Below are positions 1 to 10,587 of a stretch of DNA of 64,000 nt, one piece after another. Source of the stretch: Rhodamnia argentea (Eukaryota; Streptophyta; Magnoliopsida; Myrtales; Myrtaceae); NCBI RefSeq assembly GCF_020921035.1, contig NC_063156.1, positions 496,001-560,000 of the forward strand, read 5' to 3'. The notes under the pieces were generated by a model. That model was given only the letters and a program-made list of their open reading frames with translations. It was not told where the DNA came from and ran no database searches. Position 1 is the stretch's first letter. Each line of letters opens with the position of its first letter. A program made the translations under genes and the position numbers.

Positions 1-310
1 GGAAGAACTTGATCTCTCAAATCAGGCCGGTCCTTTCTCCGAAGTTCGGCACAGCTTATTGCTAATGAAGCCAGTTTCTCTGTCTCTTCGGGTGGCCAAT
101 CTCCGGCATCTGCATCCAGGACCTCCATTAGAGATCCTTCATTAATTGCCCTTTCGACCACATGAGCGACTGCTATTGCAGGCTTTGACGTCAGAAGCTG
201 CAGAATGACTATCCCAAAAGCAAACACGTTGATACTCAGGTTCGATGTAACATAGTGCTCCAACGGGACCTGTGGTCTTGAATATGCTCGATAAGGATGA
301 ATAGTTTTCC
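1..310 (-). pseudogene. U-box/protein-kinase C-terminal fragment, frameshifted and partial
   Basis: Read on the minus strand, this stretch carries the end of a kinase domain typical of plant U-box kinases (PUB34/51/52/53 group). One frame gives GALCYIEPEYQ, the usual 'T(F/L)CYIDPEYQ' activation-segment end. A different frame then gives VFAFGIVILQLLTSKPAIAVAHV, followed by ERAINEGSLMEVLDADAGDWP and an EETEKLASLAISCAELRRKDRP-type stretch. About ten codons normally lying between EPEYQ and the VFAFG segment are missing, and the frame changes at that point. The kinase lobe upstream (HRDLKP, DFG) was not found in the following kilobase, so this is a broken remnant rather than an exon. It continues off the left edge of the window, where a related intact gene could lie. 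Confidence 0.6.
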
Positions 311-1397
311 CTGTCCTGACAACGAATTGTCAAGAAGCAAGAACCAAAGAACCTCAGTGGAGGGCATGTCGCCTGGGTTACGCAGAGCTAAAATAGACAA
401 GAAAGTTCATTCTTTGTTCCTACTCTTAAGTGTATTTGAACTCTAGAAATTAGTCGACTGTATAAGAGATGGCGGCTTCCATATGTTCCTTCCCTACAAG
501 AGGTGTTCAGCTTAGTAAAAGTAAAAAAAAAAAAAAAAACAGAGCAAATATTGAGAATATTCTCGACATTTTGAGGCTCTCTTTCTTCTGTGCAAGAGAC
601 AAATTTCCATGGCGGGAGCCCAAAAGGTGGCAATTTTCAGTGATATTAGGGCTAGCAGTCTGCAAACAAAAAGTGAAGCAGCAATTGGAACATACGATGC
701 ATGAGGACGATGGTTTTATAAGAGTCACTTTTCTTGTAGAGCTTGAAGAAAAAGTTCGAACATGGTGTAACTTGGAGGGTATTGAAATTTGTCGATAGTA
801 ATAGAATGCATGCTTCACACCTCTAGAATGGCGCCTGGTACCTTCTGGCATGAGATTCACACTTCCATTGTTGGTACAGGCTACAATTGTAAGGTATCAT
901 TAGAGGATTGAGATAGTCGAGTTGATATGTTCACCAACAACAGTTCAAAACTTCAAGAAGCTGTGATGTTAAGTACTCAAGGAACAAGGGAGTCTTCATT
1001 TTCTAGATAAAAGCTATTTTCTCCCGGTGCAAAGGGGCATTTCCCTTTCTAAAAGGCCTTTATTAAAAGCTGATACATCCCTTTTGATATTTCGCCTTGT
1101 TTATGCGCACATGCAATGATTGTAAATCGGTCCGCTCCTCACTTAGGCAAGCCCCGTTGATTTAACAAGTAGATGGATCTAATTCGCAAAAGGGGGTCCT
1201 TCTGAGGGTGCTAATAGAAACTGATAATGTGGTATCAACTGTTGGAGGCATTTTCAAGATGCAACTTCGTGATTTCTGCAGAATGTATAATCTAGTTCCA
1301 ATGTATCCTTCCTTCTGCCACAGAACTCGGAGGAGTATAATTCAACTCTTCTGAATGAAAAATGTTTCTTGGGAGGATGACGACGCGCGGTTAACTT
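311..1397. other. Intergenic stretch; no gene seen
   Basis: About 1.1 kb between the kinase fragment and the ceramide kinase stop codon. It holds an A-homopolymer near 525-539 and short open frames that cross it without recognisable domains. The part next to 1397 is probably the ceramide kinase 3' UTR. Confidence 0.5.
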
Positions 1398-4300
1398 CTA
1401 AACCAGAGGTCCAGAAGCAAACAAGTTGATTAGGCCTCGAAATACTTGCGCTGACAGTTGGTGTGCTTGAAAGAGTTCACCGTCCAAGTTCCAGATGCTG
1501 CTCTTGCCAGAAGATCTAAAAGTAAAGGCCGAGGTCTGTTTCATCACAAAGAATATGTGTCAACAAGGTAAAAATACTCTAAACCAGTGGAAAAGCACAT
1601 ACAACATATGATTAAAGTAACTTCCTTATGATGTTCGACAAACTCGAAGTTCAAGGGATCTCCATCCCTCTTTGCCAGCTGCAAAAGATGCCTGTTGATT
1701 ACAACAAAGTCAGAACTACGATGCTATTAGAAGATCATGAGAGGATATGACCCTTAAGCAAGGGGAATCTTGAATTGAAATGGTCAATTCCAAGAGGACT
1801 CATAAAACCCTTTTATTTATGGTGGATTGATCATATAACTTGCGCAGCTGAGACAAGATTTAAGTGTCCCGTTAAATTAATCCTGATTGTCACTTAAGCT
1901 TTCAGAATCAGATAACACCAAAAACTAGGTGCACATCGGACAAAAGGAAAACCAGATTCAGAGCTTGATGAAGCCTTACCCCAAATAAAAGGCCCTAGGG
2001 CAGTCCTTGATCAGAATGAGGTGCATAAAACCATCTGCAAGATGTGCATCAGCCACTAAACCATCTGGTGCTCTCCCATTGCGGCATGCGATAATGGCAG
2101 CCCCTACGCTAAGATAGCGCCCTTTGAAGCTCAACCAACCCATTTCACCCGGATGTGAATATGGTTTTGATTGAGAACTTACATCACGATTTGCAGTACA
2201 GATCTCGCAATTAGCACGACAAATTACTTTCTGACGTTTATTCAAGCTACGTAGCGCTCGAAAGTGGCGACGCCAATGACCTTCCTCCGCTGGATGCGTT
2301 TCTTCAGAATTGACTCGAAGGACTGCTACTTCTGCTTCGTATGATCTGCATGTCAGGAAACATCATAAATACTTGAAAGAAAAAAATTCAAAGTAAATTT
2401 TAGTAGATTTCTTAAAAAAAAGCAAAAATATTAAACAATTCGACTTCAAAAAGAAGAGGCTCTATACCGATCCAAGTCACTAAGTCTGCACATCATCAAA
2501 AGAAAATAAGCCTATTAAGAGATATACCTATAGCCCAAAAAAAAAAAAGAGGTATACCTATGCCTCAGAAACACTTTCGTTCCAGCATAATCATATCTCT
2601 TGGGTCCCATCCATCGGTATTTCTCACTTTCAGTAATGACATCTCCATAAAACCCATACCTGCTTCTCAAGCATACTAAAATCAATAAAAATGAAAGATC
2701 TGTTTCGTACTAGAATGGAAACAAGACAGTAAAAAAAAAGATGCACAAAAGACATATACTGTCTTGCAGCAGTATGCGGCATCAGTAATAATGAGAAACT
2801 ACCCAGCAAAAGAAGCTGCATATCGTACACAAGGTTCGACCTTTGATTCAGCTGTTGTCCTCCATCTTACAATTTGAGCTATATCGAGGGGCACATTTTT
2901 CCCCATTACTATTTGCAATGCAGAAGTAACAGGATCGCGAGCCCCAGTTGTACTGCATAAAGCACAAGCACCAGATGTAACGCGTTGAAAATGATTAGAC
3001 TAATATTTGGCTAAACTAAGTAATTTACAGAACACAAATTTAGTCTTGCGTTCATAATAGATGCATAGGCAATCAAAACAATATAAAACTTGTCAAGTAA
3101 CCTAACAGTAATCCAATAATGCAGAATAAAAAAGATAAATGATCAATTTCCACTGTACAGAATGGGTAGTAACTGAACGACTGACCAGTCGTGCCACTAC
3201 TAGATATATGACCTGAAAAAGCTAATCAGGCACGTGAGTTTCCATAAGTTTGTAAAAATTACACAATTGGCAAAATCTGATTTGTCCTTTCGATGGTCAG
3301 AGATGAAGTTGTACTAAATAATTACTCAAGTATAGCACTCACAAGAGCAATGGAGAATCTAGGTCAATCAATCAACAAAAAATTGGCTCTACTTCAATGT
3401 GTGTTTAGTCATGCAAGTCTGTTTCAGCAGGAAGTTTCTTTCATCTTACTGTTGAAGCCGGCAGAACTTCTGCGACAAAAAATATGACAGCTCCTCATAA
3501 ACAAGGAAAGGCCTTTCCGAGTATTTATCAGAACTCTATATCACAAATGTCATTAAAGACCCTAGTCCGAAAGCATGTAAGAGGTAAGTGTGCTGACATA
3601 ATTAACTAGGGTGGCCAAGAATCACCCAAGGAGAAAATTGAAAGTACCAAATCACAATAGCGTCAGTTGAACCAGCAGGAATGATTCCAAATCGAAATTC
3701 TTCTTTCGGGAGAAGGAACTGAGTATCATCTGTAGAGTAGCTCTATATATCAGTTTATAACAGAAGTGATTTTTTATTCCACAGTGAAAATGAGATTGAA
3801 TGCATTACAAAATTAATTTCTGACATTATTTGGAAAAACTCACCTGTGTAGCAAGTGCCAGAATGTCCTTCGCCTCCTGCAATTTACAAATAATCATTTA
3901 ACATCAGACTCGCCTGTTACCAGAAGTTTCAGTCTAGTTACTAAGAAAAAAAGCATGATTAGAATACATTCAATCCATTATTGTGATGTTCATTCTGAAA
4001 GAAATCTTAGTACCTCTTATGTTTGTATTGCGCATCAAGACATCACCACAATCTCCAAGAGACTGCACAAAATCTGTTGGGGCAGGTGGATAAGGAGCTT
4101 TATGCCGCGAAGAAAGAAAACCATTGAGAATTTCATTGAAGAAACCATCACCACCCTGATTCATGACACTTCTTTTCAGCGAAAAAGATATGTCAAAACC
4201 ACTCACTCATAATGCTGCCGAAACATTGATGCACAGTAACCAGAATGGTTGGAAAAAAGCTAACATCTGAAAAGAAGTAGCAAGAAAAATGCTCATCTAG

Positions 4301-6212
4301 GCAAGTTGAACAAATTGGCTCATTTCAGGTCTACCGTACCGAAGTTATTGTTTCACAATTTACGTTTGAAAATTCAGGTCTCGCGCATACTTACTCATGT
4401 TTGAGTATGCAAGGAGAAACTTGCACTAGGAGTCACATTCTGACCAGTGAGCACTAAAGCAGAAGAAATTTACTGCCTCACAGTACAATTTTTATATTAG
4501 ATATACTGATAAATCAGTTACGATAAATAATCTATGATTGTAACAAGATGCATGTGTAGTAAAGGTGCTAGTTATAGCAACTGCCTGGTTCTGTGCACAT
4601 GTAACCTAAGTTCCACTCAAACCTCGACCAGGACCAGCTACACATTAAAAATTGGAGCATATGAACTGAAATGTGAATGGATTTTATATCTTACAACAGC
4701 AACCACGCCATCATATTGTTTGAGCTCCTCATTCGTGGTGGCCAGCATCACATCGAATGCATGTCCTGCCCTCTCAGTCACGATCACCTGGTTAAAAAAT
4801 TCAAAGATATTGAAGCAATTATCAAGTTGCACATATACTCATACCAGTCTAAGGGAGAGAATTTCCTCCCATGCGCTCATGTTAGCTTAATAACGGCCGG
4901 CACACCACTGTGCAAAAATTCTAAACGAGATGAGTTGCCATTTTACTACGGATCTTGTGATGCAGCAGACGTCTCAACTTGAAGTCCAAGCACCAAATAT
5001 GATTAAAAAAGAAGCAGTCTAGACAGCAAGACATGCAAAGACACTCGCGAGTGCTATTGGAGGGAAAAACAACAACAATGATACTATTAAAACAGCTGAA
5101 AAAGTAAAAATACTCCCAGTAAAGTCCAGTCCAGTTTGCAGGGGTAATTATAAGAAAGGTACAGCTTCTACGTACATTAACAAACAAGAAAATCTGAGAC
5201 ATACCACTGACTTTAAAAGGAAAAGAATGTGAACCTTTGTATGCACTTTAGCACGTGAGAATATAGGAGAAACAGTTTCCCATGTTGTACGGCCATTTCC
5301 CTTTCCGCTCTTCGGATGAACAAAAACCTGATAACATGAAAGAGTTCTTGAAACGAGTTACGATCATTGAGACAGCCAAGTTATCTACATATCTCGCTCC
5401 CGGAAGGGTAGCATTCAGTGGAGACCGTACCAGGAGATTCTTCGGCCTTTGCAGTTCTTGGTCCAAACAGGAATTAATTACATTTACCCACATCTGACAT
5501 ACTTGCTGATCTTTGTGACCAAAAACATATGTGCCTAAGATACACCGGCAAGGATGGCACTTTGACCTTTCGACTCCATGCACTATAAAGCGGTATATCT
5601 GTTCCATTGTAGGTACGCCCATCAGTTACAATCATATCATAACGCTAACGCGTTCACCAATACAAAAAACAACGAACCTGTGAGTCCTCCCTTAGAAGAC
5701 ATCTTGCAGGATTTGAAAGATTTGATTCAGGAATTAAAGCGTGGTCAATAAACTCCACAGCATAAATATCAGCAAGTCTGATACCCGCTGCCTCTGAAGG
5801 AGAACGTTTAACGCCACAACAATCTGATCGATCCTGTTCCGATGAAGACAAGGTACAGCACATATATTCATTGCGAGCATGAATCTCAGCTAAAACACCA
5901 TGTAATTTCAATCACCTCCCTAACTGTGATTTTGTGGCCAAGATCAGCCCCCTATCTAGAAACAGCACGACAAAATCATGCGCGAAAATGAGCATTCGTC
6001 AGCACATTCTAGAAAACAGGAAAGGCACTCACACTAGGTAAGCGCTCGAGCAACTTCCAAGACAGTCCATCTAAATCGAGAGCAAGAGCTACTTCTCCGA
6101 CGCGGTCCAAGATCAGGTTGGCGGACACGACCGAGGTTTCGCCGGCGATGCCCGCGTTTGAGCTGGCAACGGCTTCATCTCTGAGGATCGAATCATCGCC
6201 GTTGCTTTCCAT
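1398..6212 (-). CDS. CERK: Ceramide kinase (ACD5/CERK), 13 exons
   Basis: Ceramide kinase phosphorylates ceramide; Arabidopsis loss of ACD5 causes spontaneous cell death. Exons read on the minus strand: 6033-6212, 5678-5884, 5431-5598, 5235-5327, 4695-4787, 4014-4155, 3844-3876 (33 nt), 3648-3729, 2803-2952, 2558-2659, 1980-2345, 1622-1691 and 1398-1535. All join in frame to give 607 codons, close to the ACD5 length I recall (608). Visible features: an N-terminal region with DIYAVEFI; the diacylglycerol-kinase-like catalytic core NLLVFVHPKSGKG then GGDGFFNEILNGF (nucleotide-binding GGDG at residues 248-251); FRFGIIPAGSTDAIV; and the ceramide-kinase CxxxCxxC signature at Cys459, Cys463 and Cys466. 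The start is the ATG of MESNGDD; an upstream in-frame TTG is not needed. The exon 1/2 junction has an alternative pairing and exon 12 uses a weak donor, so those two borders are least certain. Confidence 0.93.
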
Positions 6213-7211
6213 GAATCTATGCCTATCCAATCGGATTCTAGGAAGGAGATTCGCAGTAAAACAAGAAAAAGCAAGTTAACTGGGGAGGGACAGGGACGAT
6301 CGCTGTTGAACCTTATGGGAAGAGTTGGTTTAAAAAAAAAAACTTATGGGAGTAAATGCGTTGAGAAAAGTCGTTGGTCGGCGTGGCCACAGCTCCGGTT
6401 CGTAGATTCACCGGTCCGTCACCTCGGTCCGGCTCTAGTCCGAAAACCAATGCCGACGTTGCTACCCTTGAGTTGCCCCGTCTATAGCTTGCCAGCTTGG
6501 TTCTCCAAGAAATTGGGCCGGTCCGTCCATTAGCAGGTGCAAATGAAGGACAAGGCCGAAAAGATGACAATCACAAGATTCAAATCCTGAATCAATGAAA
6601 TTTGATAAAATCGAGTGAAAAAGAATTAAAAGGATGAACAGAACCCGACACCCACGAGATAGACACACCCGATAAAGGTCGATAAAATCAAATCAATAGA
6701 CCTTGGAGTTCAAAATCTCACCCCAAATTTTGAGCTTCCAACGGCTCTTGCTCGAGTTTAATGTATTTGGCCATGAATCATCAGGTCATACTGAAGTTAG
6801 CGATATCAGAAGAAAAGCCTTAAGGATTAGATTGGTTTTCTCTAGTATCAACAAGCTATTCTGCTTGGCAGAGGCCCATAGAAAGGGGAATTCAGACAAC
6901 AAGACACGGCTCTTTATTGCATAACAGAGGAGACCACTCGTCGTGGATGCATGAAGAGGTACGAAATCTTCTCAATGCAGATACAAGTTCTACAAAGCAG
7001 AATTGCGAAACAAAATATTTACGGAACATGGAAAAGAAACTAGGGTGTGGGATTAACGTCTATATCATCACTGCCATTTACAATATCTATCCAAAAACTA
7101 TGCTATAAGAAAGCATCAGGAATAAATCGGTTGAAGCTGATGCTGCTGCTGATGATGCACGATCCAAATGGTCAGCATCCCTTTCTGTACAAGGATGGAC
7201 TTCAATCTCAG
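6213..7211. other. Intergenic, ceramide kinase promoter and RhoGAP 3' side
   Basis: One kilobase between two minus-strand genes. It should hold the ceramide kinase 5' UTR/promoter (next to 6212) and the RhoGAP 3' UTR (next to 7212). I see no further gene and no repeat in it. Confidence 0.5.
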
Positions 7212-10200
7212 TTACCTCCAAACTGTCTCATTGGCATCCGTGAAGATGGCATTGTGATGTTGTATGAGGCATTGAACAACCTCGATGGCACCAAAATCCA
7301 TTGGCGTCCCATCATCCAAGGGAATCATGGATGACGCAACGGCAGTATCATCCTCTTCTGCAATTAGAATGGGAATGAGAATCACCAATGTGTTTCTGTA
7401 GAGTACAACAAACAAGCCTTTAAAAAAAAAAAATTTGAACGTTTTGGACTTCACGGACATTGGAAGTGTTGGCATTGATACATTTTGATTTATTAATATA
7501 GCTATCCAATGGCAGTAGAATTCATAGACAAGGTGCTCAGCACAGAAGAAACCATCTACGCCAGAACACATTATATAATATTGCCAACCTGCAAGCATGT
7601 CCCATGCACTGTAAGTAGGCGCTGTGTCCATGCCGTTCTGACTTGTGCGTGGATCATTCCAGTATCGCCTATAATACTCAGGTTTCTGCCCATTCTGCCA
7701 CATAATCAAAGGAGCAAATTCCATAGCTAAACTCTGTGCATCCATCTGAAGGAAATAAAGGACAACGCAACAAGCTGGTCAATTAAATTATATACCATCC
7801 CAATCAGCATTTTGACCAGAATGTTAGAGAAAATACATGCAGGAACTCAACAATATCGAGAAACATAGTATAGAAATATGCCCGCAGAAAATGAAAATCG
7901 TAGGGAACCTCACAACTTGTAGATCTCTCACTTTAGCCAAAAGTATTCGTACAATGAAATAAAAGGATGATGACCAGTGAAGTTCTCTCCTACATTGCCT
8001 CTACCAGGATTGATTCTCAGTCTCTGGGTCTGTGCAAGGTAGAATAACAAGATCGATGGTCTGGCACGGTCAACTAGTAGGCATACAACGCATGATAATT
8101 TCTGCTAGCAGACATATGCTGCATGACAATTTTCCAGCACGGGTCCTGCTGGAATATGTGGGAGCAGCAACAGATAACCATGCAAGCTTCTCACAGGAAG
8201 AAAAAAAAAAATTTCTCACTTGCTTCCAAGGAGCACAGAAAAACTAAACCCGGGCATGTTTGAATGGTGGCATCAGGACTGACAAAGCGAGACTAACATG
8301 TCAAGGATGCTTTGACTATGCTAAAACTGGTTAAATAATCAAGAAAAAGATATCTTCAGATACATTAGTTGAACTGGCAACCAATATTGGTTGTGATCGT
8401 GCTAGATCGCCAATCATGTGATGAAGATGTTCTATTATGATAAAGTTTCATCTCTTCACTTTCTAAAGAAAGACATATTTAGGATATTGACCAGAATAAG
8501 GCTGGAGAGAGAGAGAGATGATTCCTGCCTTGTTCAGAAGGGACTTCTGGCTCACACGATGCAGTAGTGCAGTTATATATTCCAAAGTCATAAAATTGAC
8601 ATTCGGAAGCTTCTTTAGTATGTTTCTCATTGCATTTATACTTGAACGAGCTCCTTTCATCTCTTCATAAAGTTCAAAAGTGGTGAGAGGCTCTGGAAGG
8701 CTTGCAAGATAACATTTGACTAAGGCTGCTATGTCCACTGGATTTACACCATCAGGCAGAGATGCATTTGAATCTGTAGTCACAAAATTTTATTAACACC
8801 TACCAAGTTAAATAAATGAAAGTGCTTTTGGAAAGAAGACAGTATCTGAGATACCTAGATTGAATGATGAGACCAACTGCTGGATAACCTTCTTATCTCC
8901 TTCAGACTTGAACAGATATGGAGCATTTAGCCCTAGTAAACAAGTTAGAACCCAAAATTACTTCCACTAGACAATTGCTGCATCATGCATATATAAACAA
9001 GTTTAGCATGACCTAAAAATAAATAACCTGATAATACAAGGTAATCAGCACATTTGACCAAAATTTGCGGAACGGGCCGGCTGGACTCTTCACGATGTAC
9101 AGTTACCTCAATTGGAACTCCAAATACTGAAGAAAGATGCAATGGCAAAATTAATTCTCAAAAAGTTGTACAAAGGATTGTCCACCTGCATTGTGAAACA
9201 ATGTCATGAATCTTAGGACTCATGACTATTGCAACTGCCATGTTCATGCCTGGCACGTCCAAACACTATATCCCGAACAGGCAAAAACATAATGATCAGT
9301 TTCTTTGTCTACCGGCAAGAGAACATCTTTTACTGGAACTAAGCTAACAATATTTTAATGATAAGACTCCGGAAATTTTCTCTCAGCAAATTGAGTATTT
9401 CTAAACTATGTCGCATCTCACATGTGTTGGGAAATTCCATAAGAAATGATGATGTAGGACTACATCACCTACAAATAGATACAAACCCTATTTAATAGAT
9501 CATGAAATCGCTTATCAATTCAAAGAATGCTATCAAGTAATGACTGGCAACATTTCATGTTTAAGCCTCGAATTATTTTCATCTTCACTTTAACGTAAAG
9601 AAAGAAAAAGGATGATCGATATCTCATGATTTCAGCCGTCTCCATTTACAATATAGCCACTCACCATCAGTGCTTGCAACTCCCTGCAATCAGTGAAGAG
9701 TCGTGTGTTAGGAACTTGCCACAATTGTATAGAGAGAGAGTGAGAGTGAAGGGGGGGGGGGGGTGTGTTGGGGGGTGTGGGTGGGTGGGTTGGAGGAGAA
9801 GGGAGAGGAGAGAGTGAGGGAGAGAGAGGGAGGAAGGGGAGTTTCCTCAAATCCTACCTTTTGCCACCTTTCGATATCAGTAATTATAGTTTTACTTTTC
9901 TGTGCTGTCCTTTTCGCCACCTGAACAAATTCCAACATCTAAATGAGTAAACTTCCTCTTCATTAACTGACAGAAATACGTTAACTTTGTCAAGAACAAT
10001 AAGTGGTGTTTTATTATTTGTGAGGTCATTAACCACATTGCCCCAATAATTTTGCTGCTGCAATTATACAATTAGCGAGAGTCACTTATTTATATACTAT
10101 TCTATTTACTGTGTTGTGAATTTTTGGATAGCAATAGTAACAAGAAAATCCAAATCGCAAACTGAAGCAGAACTGATGTACCTCCTCGACTTTCGTCTTG

Positions 10201-10587
10201 CCAACAGCAACCTTATCTTTTGTCTCCGAAATGCCCTTCCTTAGAAATGAGCCTGTTGATGCTGCTGCCTCTACGAGGCGCTCCTGCATTGCGTGTCTGG
10301 TAGATGGTTGCCGTAGCAGTGCCCAGCGACCCTTGACACTAGACCCGACTCGTCCTGCCACTTCAGCAACATTGCCTTTAGCGTCCTTTGCTACCTCGCC
10401 AACAAAAGTTCCTGCAGTTTGCCCAGCTTCTTTAAGCTTCACACCTGCATAAAACCCTTGAGAATGTGACAAGCAATTCCAGTAAAGGATCTCCAGAAGA
10501 ACATTAGCAAAATAATAATTTCTTACCTGAAGAAGAAAAGAAGCCACTCGTCTTATCTTTCCACTGAGGTGAGAAGGGCAAAGGCAT
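7212..10587 (-). CDS. RhoGAP-like protein (At5g61530 type), 9 exons
   Basis: Exons on the minus strand: 10527-10587, 10182-10444, 9858-9920, 9665-9683 (19-nt microexon), 9028-9126, 8855-8932, 8529-8773, 7589-7745 and 7212-7357. They join in frame to give 376 codons, the length I recall for the Arabidopsis orthologue At5g61530. The N-terminal third (GVKLKEAGQTAGTFVGEVAK and onward) is a small, charged, Ala-rich region. A RhoGAP domain follows from about residue 136 (VFGVPIEVTV, ILVKCADYLV, NPVDIAALVKCYLASLPEPL, SLLNKMDAQSLAMEFAPLIM). The normal arginine finger is a lysine here (F-K-S-E-G, Lys177). The intron after exon 7 begins with GC instead of GT, and the last intron (7358-7588) is a multiple of three with no stop. 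Start chosen at MPLPFSPQWKDKTSGFFSS, the conserved N-terminus. Confidence 0.92.
9729..9845. repeat. Low-complexity G/GA-rich tract in RhoGAP intron 3
   Basis: A GA repeat, a run of about twelve G, GGGTGT/GGTG repeats and a second GA-rich stretch lie back to back. They sit just downstream (gene sense) of exon 3 and upstream of the 19-nt microexon. Open frames across it are artefacts. Confidence 0.8.

Noticed and set aside
469-860. Overlapping open frames on both strands near the left edge (109 and 117 residues)
   Set aside because: They run through an A/T homopolymer and have no recognisable domain or splice context.
9626-9950. Proline/glycine-rich open frames in RhoGAP introns 3 and 4
   Set aside because: They are produced by the simple GA/G-rich tract and cross known splice sites and exons.
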